Below are positions 24,980 to 51,254 of a DNA stretch of 64,000 bases, piece by piece. Both the position numbers and the translations under genes were made by a program. The stretch lies in NCBI GenBank assembly GCA_018105865.1, contig CM030836.1, forward strand, positions 17,748,503-17,812,502, in the 5' to 3' direction. This DNA comes from Metaphire vulgaris. Lineage: Eukaryota > Annelida > Clitellata > Crassiclitellata > Megascolecidae. Position 1 is the first letter of the stretch, and each line of letters opens with the position of its first letter. The notes under the pieces are model-generated. The model was given only the letters and a program-made list of their open reading frames with translations, had not been told where the DNA came from and ran no database searches.

Positions 24980-25370
24980 GGTGGCATGGACACTGTCCAG
25001 GGCCTCTTGATACGCCCTAAATGAACCCCTAAACCGAGTACGACATATAGCCTAAGTTGTTTTAGTAACTTGTCATAATAGGCAGTGGCGTCACGAGGGA
25101 GTGCGGGGGGTGCGGACCGCATCGGGTGACACCACCTAGGGGAGTGACACCAAACAAGGATGACCTTTTTTTGCTGGTCACGGCACTTGAGAAGGAAAAA
25201 ATAAAGAAGATTTAGAAGAGTTTCCAAATCTAAATGGGCGACACCACGATTTTACCGCACTGGGTGACACCAACAACTTAATAATTGGTAAAACTTTGTA
25301 ACAGGAATGCGGAATGCTGTAACTGTATACGGTAGCCTCTCAAAAAGTGAGGAGGCTCGAGCATAGAGGC

Positions 25371-25534
25371 CCCGGGAACATTTTTACACCCCTAACACTC
25401 TCCTTTTTGAGACCGACGACCCCCTCCCCCAATCTCAGCTATGGGATGACGTTTTTTTTGCTTGTCAGACTTTTTGGCAGGGGACCCCCAGAATTTACCG
25501 ACACCCCAAATTGATAATCCTAGAAATAACCCTG
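25371..25534. mobile_element. hAT-type MITE, family C, second copy
   Basis: 164 bp with the same ends as 24627-24979 (GAACATTTTTACACCCC and TCCTAGAAATAACCCTG) and the reversed word at about 25450. Flanks ATAGAGGC and CTAGAAGC agree at 6 of 8 positions, as expected for an older insertion. Confidence 0.7.
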
Positions 25535-25645
25535 CTAGAAGCCTAATAGAAGTCTATGCCTATGAACATGGACAGAAACCACTCCTATAGCTTTGATTTA
25601 GTGGGAATCGATCTCTCAAGCCTTCCCCAACTGGTAGACTCAACC

Positions 25646-25842
25646 CATGGGCGTCCGCAGAAATTTTTCCAGGGTAGTGCAAAACAGGGTCTTGTGACAA
25701 AGAAATGAAAACATTTTCCAGAGGGGAGGGTGCAAAACAAGGTTTTGTGATAAAGAAACAAGTAATTTTACTTTTTATAGCTCCACAATATTTCCAAGGG
25801 GGTGCAATTGCACCCTCTTGCACCCTCCTCCGAACGCCCATG
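25646..25842. mobile_element. hAT-type MITE, family D (CATGGGCGTCCG ends)
   Basis: 197 bp. It begins CATGGGCGTCCGCAG and ends CGAACGCCCATG. It is flanked by ACTCAACC at 25638-25645 and 25843-25850. The interior has two GGGTGCAA-type blocks. Confidence 0.88.
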
Positions 25843-25956
25843 ACTCAACCGGACGTTCGTACCTGATCATTGGTTGATCAGCGACTGTTACTATAGCGGA
25901 TTCACGTTGTTTTCCAGATAGACGCTGAATTGAAAGGAAGACGGCAAGTGAAACAG

Positions 25957-38059
<12,103 letters not shown>

Positions 38060-38525
38060 TTGCTCCGAAAGAATATTAAGTCGTATACATGTACTGACGT
38101 AAAGCTACTCCAAAAAAATACACTCTTTAACAGCTGCTATAGGCTAACTAAAAGCGTATAGACGCAAATTACTCGGGGGTCCCCCTGAACCAGCAGAGAC
38201 CACCCCTTCAGTATATAAGAATCACTCGAAACAGACATTCCGATAACAGCCGAAAATTTTCCTCAACTGCCTACGTTTTCAGTTGGATGTAATGCTCGTC
38301 TCCTGCTCCTCCTGCTCCTCCTCCTGCTCCTCCTCCTCCTCCTCGTCCTCCTCCTTCTCCTTCTCCTTCTCCTCCTCCTCCTCCACACTCAGCGCGAATT
38401 TTGGAGTTGAAACAACACCTTTCAGTTTTTAGTGTCTACCGTTGACATGGAAGCTTCAAAATGTCTCAGTTAATACAGTCAAATGCGGTTATTATCGCAT
38501 TAACAGGACCGCTCAAATGGGGACT

Positions 38526-38922
38526 CTAGAGACTGCCCATTAATTACGTCAGCAAAATAGGGAGAGGGGTTCGAAAGAGTTTGACAGTTGTTGACAGAAG
38601 GGATCAATAGAAGTTGACGTCAACAATTTTATTTTTTACAAATAATCAAAAAATAGGAAATTTCTTGGAATCCTATTTATTGCAGCGGAAAAAGCATGAC
38701 AAGCAAAAAAGGTCATCACCACATTTTGAGACTTAATTGATGAGCAAAAAAGGAGAAAAATAATAACCTTCTATACTAGTTAGGAGAACCCCTCACTGAT
38801 CTTAAGAGGGTCAAACATTTTTAACAAAGTTATTGGGGTCACTGAAAGTTTGACAGTTGTTGACAAGCGGGAGGGGTCGAAACTGCCCAAAATAATTGAC
38901 GTAATTAATGGACAGCCCCTAG
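38526..38922. mobile_element. MITE with (G)TCCATTAATTACGTCA ends
   Basis: The left end has CTAGAGACTGCCCATTAATT then ACGTCA. The right end is the inverse of CTAGGGGCTGTCCATTAATT then ACGTCA. The interior has GACAAGCAAAAAAGGTCA (about 38699) and a second TGAGCAAAAAAGG. The superfamily is unsure; a CTA or TA target is possible. Confidence 0.6.
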
Positions 38923-40845
38923 GAAAAGCTGACGTTTTAGGAAACTGTATTAATTCCCAATAGACCAATTCGTCATACCGACCACCCAGTGACCCAGAGG
39001 TGTCAGATGTTGTTTAGTCATGAATGATAGCTTCCAAGAATGTTATAGCATTTAGCCTATAGGCCCTAGACAATATCAAGCACATGTGTCGCCATTAGAC
39101 AATTTTTTTGTGAACTGACAGAAAATGGGGTTCAATTTAGAATCAATTCACACCTACTTTGAGCGCACCGCCGTCTGACGAAGATCGATTTTTAGTTCGA
39201 TTTAGATCGATTTTTTTTAGGTCGATTAGAATATTAGATAATGTGGTGTTCCAGAATTTAACTCTTCTACTAAAATTCCGTTGCCATATTGATTGAATAG
39301 TTTGGAGAGCAGTTGAAAGAGAAGTTTAGAGGTGAAAGAACATTGAGGAGGAGATTAATTGATGCCTGATGTGTAGTAGGTAAGTACATAAGAAATTACG
39401 AAGCAATCAATTAACTTCTTTAGCGCCATTCAAATAATTCATAACAGAATATTAAGAAGTTCATTTGTGGTTTTTGCCTTCGAAAGTACGTTTTTCAGCA
39501 AAATTTGCTCTCATTCTCAGACAAACAGACACACAGACAGACAGACAGACAGGCACGCAGAGGAAGACGTGCAGAGAGACGGAGAGATGAATACAAAAGT
39601 TTCATGATGTTCAGTCCGTATGAAAGCCGGGGGATTCTGCTAGAGGGCTGCTGTTAGTCCATGTAGTATGCCAAAATTTCCAGGGGGATTTGAATTTTCC
39701 GGGGGGAGGGCAATTCCCCCGGAAACGGCCTAGATTAAACACTGCTTTGCTTCACAAAAGTAGCCTGTCTAACCCAAAACGACACCTGTGTTTACTCGGT
39801 TTTCCATTTAATGAGCTTATTTACAGACGATACGGTTACGGTGATCATGATGACTGTTTTTCTACGAAATCTCGTCTCGTACCCTTTTTATGGCGCTTTA
39901 ACTACCGACCAGAGGGAAGAACGAGACCCGAGAGATGATGCGCTCATTGTGCCTGGGCTCTGCTTCGGTCGTCCGGGTCTCTTTGTCGCATTTTAATTCA
40001 CCCGCTCAACGGCCCGGGGGCAGATGAACCGAGAAAATCCGTGGTTTTGTAGGCCTGCATTTAGGCGTTGCTTTTGTTATCGTCCAATCGATCGTGTGAA
40101 GCCCAAGTAAACATACTGAATAGGCCAATTTATTTATTAGACAGTTTTGCACAGATTTAGGCCTAATAGATAAATCAAAATAAAGCATCGAACAATAAAA
40201 TGAATAAAAATAAAAATAACTGCACAGTATTGACTGGAGCGCCACAGGAACATAGACGAGAAGATAACCACTCTCAGATCACCGTCTTAATCGGATCATG
40301 CGAAAACTGTTATCGTTATGTTTCCTAAAGGCGTCATTATAATAAAGGCTGTTGCGTAATTAGCCTTGGCCTACAACTGTGCCTGTCCCAAGCGCCGCCG
40401 ACGCTGCCACCGCCGCTGCCACAGCGGCTGCCACGGGCGTCGCCGCCGCCTCCATGAAGGCTGAATGGAGAGGGACTTCCTTCCTTGTCGAGTGTTTTGT
40501 ATTGACGCATCGCATCGGTCGCCGAAATCTTCCAGTGAATATTTAAAAACCGGATTTTCCATTTGGTGCAGTCGTCTGCATCACGCACGCCTCTCTCTGC
40601 TGCTGCTGCTGCGGCGCAGTTGAGGGGCGGGGGGAGAGGGGGCGATGCTGCTATCCCAGTTCGAGGACTCAATTACCCTACCATGACGATGCTGCTGCTG
40701 CTGCTGCTGCTGCTGATATGGACAGTCAACGAAGAAAATGAGATATTTGAACCTCGCGGTTAATCATAGCTCTTGCACACGACGACGATGGATACGGAAA
40801 TTTGCTGCCGTGTTCCATAGATAGAAATGATACCCAAGAAACTCT

Positions 40846-40850
<5 letters not shown>

Positions 40851-40919
<69 letters not shown>
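40851..40919. repeat. (ATA)n microsatellite
   Basis: About 69 bp of pure trinucleotide repeat. Confidence 0.95.
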
Positions 40920-40920
<1 letters not shown>

Positions 40921-41142
40921 TCAATCTTAGTTTTCGTTGATGTGGATCCGTAGACAAGACAGTTGGCGGAAATCGTGTTCCACCTTCCGACTGTCCAACC
41001 ATCGACAAAACGCAAATTAAAAGGAGCTTCGGATTAAGTTCTTTCTCGGCAATCATGAATCGTCGACACGAGAAGAGTATAGCGATGAGCTGTCCAGCAT
41101 GGGATCACAAGCGCCGGATCGATATAATCCAAAGCCGTGGCG

Positions 41143-41294
41143 TATATTTAAGCGTTGACAAGCCGCGTCGCATACGTTGAGTCTACGGGCCGCCGCCGCT
41201 GCCGCCGCCGTCGCCGTCGCCGTCGCTACTGTAGTTTTGCGATACTGGAACGGGACCTCCCGGTCAATCAAGATATACTGTCCCAGCAATAATT
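41143..41294 (+). promoter_or_regulatory. Candidate NR5A promoter and 5' UTR
   Basis: A TATA-like TATATTTAAG at 41143-41152 is followed by a GC-rich leader with (CCG)n-type triplets (41190-41227). Next comes the ATG at 41295, which opens a frame ending in phase with the next NR5A exon. All of this is inferred from position. Confidence 0.35.
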
Positions 41295-44200
41295 ATGTTC
41301 TGTGACACGAATGAAGAACTGTTCAGAGACAGAGAGAACTCCATCAAAGGCAAGTCACATTGAAGTATTACGTCTTTGATGTAGTTTATGCAGAATAAAC
41401 AGAGGCGTGGTGCAGGGGCGTAGCCAGGAATTTTATTGGGGAGGGGATAAATCTTAACTATATATATATACCGAAATTTTTTTGGGTATATATACCGATA
41501 TACCCCTCTCCCGTCGCTACAGCCCCCACTGGGCACCCAAATAAATTGGGGGGGGGTGAAAAATAATTGAAACGAATGAATTTCTGTGTTTCGTTATAAA
41601 CTAGCCCTGACCCTTTTTGCTTGTTAGATTTTTTTAGGAGTTAAGGGCACATTAAGACCTTTAAAAATTGCTGTGTGACGCCACTGAGAATAGATGCAGT
41701 TAAGCAGAATGAATTTGACTGATGACAAGACCGGATGAGTGTAGCGTGTGCAGAATGACTTGCATCACTCGTTTAGGGTCGGGACTGACTGCAGAGCGAC
41801 AGACAAATTTGCTGAATTTTAGTGGCTAGTATCGAGTAATTTGGCAACACATATCTATAATACCCGTCCACAAATCTTAACAGTATGCTTTAGTCAGTAT
41901 GGCAATAGGCACATTTCACTGTTTTCACATAATTACTCTGATGAAATGACAGGAAAATTAAGTGTGCTGTAGTCAGCGCATTGCATTGCTTTCACTATTT
42001 ATGCTCGTATAACAACTTTTGAACAGAATATACCACAAACTCTTTGACTGATGCTATGTAAAGATTTTTCTTTTGCTAGTATAGAGTTACAACTAGGCAA
42101 GTTTGATTAATTTTGGGGGAGAATCTACACTTGATAGGTTTCATACAGGGTAGTAGCCTTTACTCCCCATTTTGCTAGCTTAACTTCTAGAAGTAGGCTA
42201 CTGGAATACAATTGTATTTGGGGACAGTAATATAATCTAAAGCTCTAGCTAGACTCTCATAATATATGAATGTTTAGAATTATGAGTGTGACTTAATTGG
42301 TGCTTGATTTAAACTCACACCAAAACAGTCTCTATTTATCTGCATAAGATCTTAATTCCAATTATCAGTTTGAATGGAAACAATTTCTTTTCTGCAATGG
42401 TTGTGGATAAATGGAACAGTTTGGATGAAAAGGCAGTAACAGTTGAAACAATAAATGGATTTATAAAGTTATCTAGGAGAAATGGGTAATTAAATGTTGA
42501 TATTATAATGGTTTTCACACATGCTAAACTTAGCCTTCTAAACTACTTGGAGATCATGTTATTATTATAATTATTATAATGATTATGGCTTGTCATATTG
42601 CACTTGAGAAGTTTATGCCTTATCTAGTGACAGGGGCAAATAAGGCATTGCACCCATAACTTGTGAATTTAAACATTACAGAGGTGCACATCAGGTTAAA
42701 AAGTCTTGACAAGCAAAAAGAGGTTAAAAGGTTGTCTATGTATCATATTTTCCAAATTGCAGTAGATTCTGATAAAGTACCGGTAGCTTCATTTCTAACT
42801 TTGTTTGTCAGTAGCATAGCAGGCTATTTTAAAATTTCATTACTTGGTATTTTCTTTTTTGCTTGAAATTTCTCCTCCCCAAGAATTTTGCACGCTGAGC
42901 AACCGCCCCTTTGGCCCCCATGCTACACTACTGGCCTTATCCAACATGTACTTTATGCTTGACCCTAATTTTGCAGTTTGTGTATAAAAATGTTGAAACT
43001 TAAATTTTCTAAGCAATGGTAAGAATACTATAGGTCCTACTATATTTATTCTAAAAGTTTTGGTTTTTTTTCTAGTGGACCATTTATGATTGTACTGATT
43101 AAAGCAAAATAGCAGATTACTATTAGTTCATCATATTTTATATTACTAAAATGTATCCCTTTGGCTTATCACTGCTATTAGTTCTTAGGAACAAATTAAA
43201 ATTTATTAGCTATATTATAAACGACGATTATATACTTTTTATGAGTTATTTAATTAAACCGAAGGTTAATATAATTATTTGCTTGTAAAGTATAGACTGC
43301 TGTGTTAATTGTTGAAACTTGAAATGTTTTATGTATTTATGCTTTAAACATTGTTTTTTTTGTTTGTTTGTATTAAGGCCCATGGGGTTATATTTCATGA
43401 TTTTAAGATTTGGTGATGTTGTAGTCTAGAGTATTTTGAAGTTTTAACTTACTGTCCATCATGTTCTGGCCAACATAATTTCACATTGTTAATTATGACA
43501 GATCTCGGGGGGGGGGTATTTTTGTCAAAATGTGGGGGGGGGCAATTTGTTGAAACTTTGTCTCAAGGAATAGCATGTCCTTGCCAAAAATATGCTATGC
43601 CTAACCGGTCAGAAACAGCTTTTCCGGCACTTAAATCTTGGTCCAGGGACAGGCCTAAAGGGTGCAGGCAGGGACTGACTGCCAAAGAAATTTCCCGACA
43701 GTAGAAGGTGATCATAGTGGCAGCTGTCAACTCCAAATTGAATCGACAGAAACAACGGTTGACATTGGCAACAGCAATATAGGCAAGCTGTTGAAGAAGT
43801 AAAATTGCAATCTACGATGGTCTCAGCTGTTCGTGACAGCGGTTCAGATCCAAGTGATCTTGAAAAGGCCATCAAAGCTTCTTCGTCAACGCTTCAAAAA
43901 CAAAGACCGAATGTGGAAAAGTCCAAAAAGTTTATGCGGTAACAGACAGGGGCGTAGCCAGGAATTTGATTTTGGAGGGTATAAATATTTTGGGTGGGTA
44001 TAAATCTTAACTGTAAGCCACATAAGCCATATAAACCACATATAACCACATGTAAATCACATAAAAAACTTTAAGGTAGACTGATTTGGGGGGCATATAT
44101 AACGATATACCCCCTGTCGCTACGCCCCTGGCAACAGACAATCTAATCAGATCTAATTTTCTCCATACATTCAAGACCATTTGATGCCACTAACTTAGTG

Positions 44201-47200
44201 CGATAATCCTTCATGTAGCACAATTTCTGAGCTAATTATCAATGCCATATTTTCGACTGCTTTCGATGCCAACTGTGCTTAAAATTGCACAATTTGAATA
44301 GCCTGTCGATTGTAACTATAACCTGAGTTGGTTGTACTATATGCGGTTATGACTGTATTCGCTGTACAGTATGGGCTAGCATCAATTAACTTTTGTCACC
44401 GTCCACAGCGCTGCTTGCATAATTTAAATCTCTTATGGTCGCTCTAGAGTTCTGATTTATTATTATCTTCATAAATGTCTACAGATATGTTAAACTTTGT
44501 TCTTTTCTCAGTGTGAAGATTTCTGCAGTTTTACTCTGTACTTCAGTCAAATACTGCTTTAAATATGTAATGCTGGTTTCATATTAGATTTTGAATGCCC
44601 CTAGATTTTTTGTGAAACATCTAAAAATTGCTTTGAGTGATAGTAGCTTCATTCATGTGGCTTTAAAATTGCATATCATTTCTAAGGGCATGTTATGCAG
44701 AGGCATAAACAGTTAGCTTTTTGGATAAAGTGATTGGTGGCTTAGGCAGCATTAGCCGTTGCGAAAACACTATAATTTCTCCTTGCATCTAATAGCCCAG
44801 CTCACTTAGATAATGCATGAATTCATTTCTTGTTTCAACTGTTACTGCTTTCTCATTGAAACGGTTCCTTATATCTACAGCCGACACAATTCTCTCCTTA
44901 GCTCCCAACCTCTTCTTGAATGAATTAGGAAATTTGTTTTTCTATTTGAAGCTTAATTATTTTGTCTCTCTTCTTAGTTCATTCAAATGGCATATTGCAA
45001 TGTAAAATTGATTTCGTAGTTTACTAGAAGGACTATAATTGTTTTGAAACTATCTGAGAACTGACGAAAATGTCCTCAGCCATTCTGCCTTAGTGGGTCA
45101 TTCATCATCATCATCATCATCATTGAACTTCTATAGAGTCGTTTTAGTAATGTCCTTGACTTCAGTCGATGGTTGCTCTTTGATTTGCAGATGTATAGGG
45201 TTTTGGGTTAGCTTTTAGTCATAATAATCTTGATTTGATTTTGCATGGTTAATATACAGGGTGGCGCAAAAAAAACCGGACTAGTCACATTTAGGTTTGC
45301 ATTTAATATTATAGTCTGGTATTTTTGCGCCACCCTGTATTATAAGACTGGATTACTTAAGCGAATCAAATGAACGGTTTTATTGCAACTGTTTTCCACC
45401 TTTATCTGCAAAGGAGGGATCAGTCCGGTTGCTCTGAGCGGACTCAAACGAGTGACAATGGCCCAATCAATACACGTGCGTCAGAGCCTTAGATGTTAGG
45501 AAAACAGGGTCGTTAATAGTTCCGGTTGAATGTTATCGAACCAAAGTGCTTTGTAGCAATCCCCTTGTTGTCAGGCAAAGAGACTGGATGAACAGTGCTA
45601 TCGAAGAACTGTTTCTGAAATACGGATCGCACGAGATAAATTGAATAAATGTTTAAGGTGAATCAAATTGTAAATATTGGTTTGCAGCAGTGTTCACCTC
45701 ATTTTTGAAGGAATTGATACCTGCTGTGTTGATGCAAAACGAACTATTAGCGTTAGAGTACCAACGTCTTTTACTTTGTTGCATAATATCTTCACCCCCC
45801 ACCCCAAACAAGTGTAGAGAATGATGATCCGAAATTTAGCCATTTTAGTTAGCACGATCAAAAGTTCAAAGTCAGTACACCTCAAAATAGAACCAATCAA
45901 ACACCTTTTATCCACACGATCTTCCTCTCATGTCACTTTCCTCTGTTTTCTGAATCAAGCATCTCTCAAAATTTGCAATCGTGATTTTTCATTTGCTGCA
46001 CCAGAACTTTGGAGCTCAATTCCAGAATCCCTCCGCTGTCTACACACCATGGTCAAATGAATTCTGAGTTACAGCTTCCTTCACGTCATGGAACATCTCC
46101 ACCAGTTTTTTTCTTTCTAAACTCGAAGCATTTCTCTTCAAAACACCACTTCCTCCATAGTTGTAATGTCCCAACCACAATGACCCTGTTGATTAAATGA
46201 CCCTGCATGAATGACCCTGACCTTTGGCAATAGCTACTTCATACTAAGGTTAAGCGCCTAGGAATAAGGAGCTGCTTCGGTGCTGCTTTTGACAGCGCTA
46301 TAGAAATTCACATGATCTTACTTAGTTACTTTTATAGTTACTGTATGATTATAAAAATGCACTCCATTACACTGTTTCTAATACTCAACAGTGTTAATTT
46401 ATGGTAATCCAAATACATCTGTAAAAGAGCAAGCCAGTTCACCAGGAATCATTAAGTGTATGATTTAGTGTAGACTGATGATGTGTTCTTTTGAAATTCT
46501 GTGTATGAGTTCTCATTAATCAGTCAGTCTTCCAATCCATCACTTTCACATTTTAATATGTATTGGTTGAAGCCGACAAAATTCATTTACCTGCCATGAA
46601 TAGTTTTATTCATGAATGTTTTGAATTTAATACTTGAATCATATCTGTACAGTTGCAACATGGTTATTATATTATACCTTGATAGACCTTTTTTTCTTAA
46701 GCAATAAATGCATGCAAATTTGTGTTTATTCTTTTGAAACAGAATGGATCGAACTGCTTGAAAAAATTTCCATAAACCAAAAAATGTTGAATTTTCATGA
46801 CATGCATGATTCTGTCAGACAGTTTTCTCATAATTACGATTAACTCTTTGGATTTTTGTCATTCATCTGGCGTCAGCCTATTTATTATTACAGTGTGATA
46901 AATTAACAGAATAAATTAACAGAATAACAGTTTTGTGGTTTCCATGTGGTGTATTTGCATAAATGTCTTTGTTGATTCAATGAAGAAGCAAGATGCAGAG
47001 AGGAATGGAAACAATGGAGCCCCGAACCTGTCCCAGGACAGAGAACATGATGAATGAATGATTCATTGCTGGAAGTATTTTAAGAAAAACACTTAAAAGA
47101 ATGATAAAATTAAATCTAAGTTCATTAGCTTAGATTCCTTAGAACATGCACATATCAAAATGGATGTAATGGAACTCTGAATTTGAGATAATTGTTAGAA

Positions 47201-50200
47201 AAATATGCAAGAATTTTTAAGAGAACTAAGGGTGCTGACAAATGGAAGATGTTGTCAGGCATAATGCATAATAATGATGGTCCGTACAATGTGTTGAGGT
47301 TTGCTGTGCTCTGATATGTTAGAGTCAATAGAGAGTGAACCCTCTGTCTACCGAGTAGGACCGCTGTAGCAAGTACCTGACAAAGCAGCCGCACGCAATT
47401 ATCAAAACATGCACAAGAGCCGGTTGGGTCACACACACACAGGGACACCTGACAGGACGGGAAAAGGGATTGAGAATGAGAACAGATGCTGGAGAAAAAG
47501 CTAATTGTAGGAATTAGGCAGCACTGTCTGTAGAGATTAGGTTGATTACGTCAATGTTACCCTCAGAGCCTCATGAATGAAAAGGACTGGGGTATTATGT
47601 TTACCGTCGGATTTGACGAGTGTAAAAATAGCTGTTAGGCAGACCGCTAATTATTTAGTTAGTTAACCACAGGGTCGGACTAGCATGAAAGAAAGTGTCA
47701 CACACACGGGCTTTAATATTTCAGCCCTGGAGCTGACTAGGTGAAAAGACGCCTTCTCAGAAAGGGGTAATTATTTTATCTGGCGAGTAAAAAATGAATC
47801 AGTTGGAAAGGCGGAATATAATTAAGGGTCGTCCATAAATTACGTCACGCGAATTTGGCACTTTTTGACCCCCCCCCCGTCACGCGACGTCACAAAACGT
47901 CGGACCCCTAAAATATGACGTCACAACGGGCCGACCCGCTCCCATTTTTGTCTTCTGAAAAGTCTTGACAAGTATAAAAGGCCATCCCTGTATTTTTTCC
48001 TTTCGAAAATCCCTGACAAGCAAAAAAGGTCAAAGGTCATAACCTAAATTTTAAAGGTCATGACCTAAATTTTTTTGCATGACGTCACATTTACAGAACC
48101 CTTCACCCCATTACAAACCAGATCGAATTTACTTTGTATTAAATTTATTACAAGGTTACAAACTTGAGTTAATTTTTAATCACGCAGTGACAAAAACTGT
48201 CTGGTTGCTTGTCAAGACTTAAATTGCTCTTTTTTAAAATACATTAGCGACATAGGATTATAGCCTCTAAAGTTTTTCTAATACTGTATTTATTGAAATA
48301 AGAGATGTGTAAAATAGAAATAAAATGCCATCGGTTTTTAAAATATATTGATAAAAGCAAACATGTTCTAATCAGTGTTTATTCTAGGCCTTTCTGGGGG
48401 GAATTCCCCTCCTCTAGTTAGAATTTCCCCCTCAAAAATTTTGTTTGACATTTTGGCAAGTTGTATGACCTTCCCAATGTCTTTTACCTCGCCCCTAATT
48501 TTAAAATCTCCCAATGTCTAGGTGTCTAGAATAGCCACTGGTTTTAGTGTTGACAGATTGAGACTTAATAAATGTTTCTCACACATTAGCTTTGCCTGCA
48601 CTGGAACTTGGAGTGTACTTAACGACTGATTAGAATCAGTCTTGCAGCAGTTCTATAAAATGCACTGAGTTTTGTTAACATTCATCAGATGCTACGTAAA
48701 ATGCAGCACTGGATATTTTGCGTCTTTTCATTGTTCATTTCAGTGCCTATGCCTCTATTGAAACTGACGTTGAGGAAATTCGTTACAGAAATTAAAGTCT
48801 CACTTCTTTGCTAAGCACAGAGGGGGCGGCGCTGTGTTTTGTTGGCTGGGTGGGTCTAATGTAATCTACACAACCAGGACCAGGCTCAGCCTATCCCTCC
48901 CCATCATCCTCACCCCAAATCATAATTTCTCTGCAGTTTTGCACGATTTGCTCGGGTGTCCCTGCCCGAGACTGGGTGGGCCCGGACCCGCGGACCCACC
49001 CACCTAGCACCGCCCCAGGCTAAGCTACTATAAAATCAGAAGTAACTCTGAGTAAAAATAGATGAGTTGCTCTATTCATATCTTACATTGCATAGCTATT
49101 TTGTGCAAAACCTGTAATTACAATTATTTTTCAATGTTTAAAAAAACCTGTAATTACAATTATTTTTCAATGTTTAAAAACTATGAAAGATTCATTATTC
49201 TGTGTTTGTTTATGGTACTAATTCGTGCATAGCATTACCAGAATGGTGTTCTGGGGTCTCTGTCCAATAACCTCGGTTAAAGGATATACCAGCTTTTTCA
49301 GTATATGTCCATTTGTCCAGCATTTTATTTTTATCAGTTCATGGCTCTTTGGAGTGAAAAAGTCTTGAGAAATTGTTATCAAGGATGCTACAGGGAATCA
49401 GTTTAGTGGTCTTTAGCGGTAAATCTTTTTGACCTGTCTTTGGACAGAATTTCTGTACAGATTCTTTCAAATAATATGTTGAAATTCATTAGGCCACAGA
49501 TGATTGTTGGATAGTTAAATGTTGCATTCCAATGAGATTTTAAGTGATCTTTTTTTAGCAAAATGATGAACTAGGTGTAAATGAACTTTTGCTATTGTGG
49601 CAAATTAGTGGCGACTCCAGGATTTGCAAAGTGGGGGGGAGGCATTGGGGTGCCAACTTCTAAGCATCGGGGCCAACTAGTTTTCATAAACCTGGACAAG
49701 TCTAGTTGTCTTGAATGAGTGTAGTAAAGTATGGGGGAGGCCAGGCATTCAATAGGGTTAGGGGTCCTCTGTAGAACCGCCTTTGTGGCAAATTTCACGT
49801 ATCAGTACTTTGTGCATTTTTATTCATTCATTCCTTGGTATTTATAGTGCACCTGTGAAATAATGTTAGCAGGTGCATTACAAAAGTCAATCATGGTAGG
49901 CACTGTATTAAAGAGGTAAGTCTTCAGCCGTTTCCGGAAAGTCGTAATTGTCGGTATGCATCCATGATGATGGCAATGGCATAACCTGCCCACTTTTAAT
50001 TTATACAAATTTGATATCTTGAAATTTGTCTTGTGATTATTTTCTTTCTTTTCTTTTTCTGTTTCTTTTTATATGATTACTGTTATTTAATCTTGTTTGT
50101 ATAGCTGGACTCTGTAATGTGCCCTTGCTCCAGACATTTGGTAATATGTTGCACAAGAAATTGTCAGTTTAATAATAATAATAATTATTATTATTATTTT

Positions 50201-51221
50201 TAAAATTATTATTATAAATAATAATAATAATATTTCATTTTGTATCGGTGATTAATTATAGGCTAAGCAGTTTTAATGATGGGATTGTCTAAGTTATTGG
50301 CTTGTCTTCTGCTCTGTAGTTCAGGGGCGTCATTTGGGGGCAGGGGCAGGGGGCAGGGGGCCAAGCATGCAGTGTGAATCTTATTTCTGATTTCTTTATT
50401 GATTACCATCTAAATGCTGATGAGACACAGATGTTCATTTCTTTTGATGACATAACCTCTGTATCCTCACTGGATGAAACAAGTTAAGTTCAGTCCTGGA
50501 CGTGCGATGACAAACTTGCCTCCTTCCACGGTTATTTCTAGGATTATCAATTTGGGGGGTGTTGATATATTCTGGGGTCCCCTCCCTCCCATTTGTTAGC
50601 ACTACCATCTTAGCTGCACCATAAATAGGGGTGTTGCTGTCGGGATTGGTGGGCGTTAGGAGGTGTAAAAATATCTCAGCATCCTTCAACCCATAAAAAA
50701 CTAACTTGGAGCTAGGGTTAAAAACTTTAAAATGAGATTTTAACAGATAGCAAACCTTTAAAATGTCAAATTTAAACATGACAATACATTAAAAGAATCT
50801 TTGTGCAGGTATCAGTAGTCAGTGCACTTGTTGCCAAGGTGCATAGGCAAATTACTTTTAATTTGGCAGATATTGGCAATGTGTGAGAAAAGCTTTGTAA
50901 ACTTCCAAAATATCTCATTACAGACAAAGAACATCATATACTGACCACTGACAGACTTTATACTGTAGTTGATCACATGATTCCTGTGCATAATTATTTC
51001 TCTCCAGGTGTGCATGCCAGGTATCAAGGTGTAGATCTTGCAGTCGTTTGATACAAAATCTTACAAGTGATTAAGTGAAATTATAATTCACTATAATATA
51101 CAGTAGCACCATGCAGTTTCTAATGCAGTGAGACACCAGTTGATGGCTTTTGAAATCCATCTCTAAAAGACCATGATCTTTACATACTTACTTGAAAATA
51201 TCCATTGGAGTGGGAAGCAGT

Positions 51222-51254
<33 letters not shown>

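Larger units (their letters stand above)
38060..41140. other. Spacer between the EF-hand gene and NR5A
   Basis: Contains the presumed EF-hand 3' UTR, a (CTC)n tract (38303-38385), an element with GTCA-type inverted ends (38526-38922), the right part of a family B MITE (ending 39744), a GC-rich stretch with CTG/GCC triplets (40380-40720) and an (ATA)n microsatellite (40851-40919). No coding exon is supported. Confidence 0.5.

Noticed and set aside
47000..47070. Further retrotransposon tail (CREEWKQW)
   Set aside because: The match to the DR.eW motif is too short and the neighbouring frames are closed.
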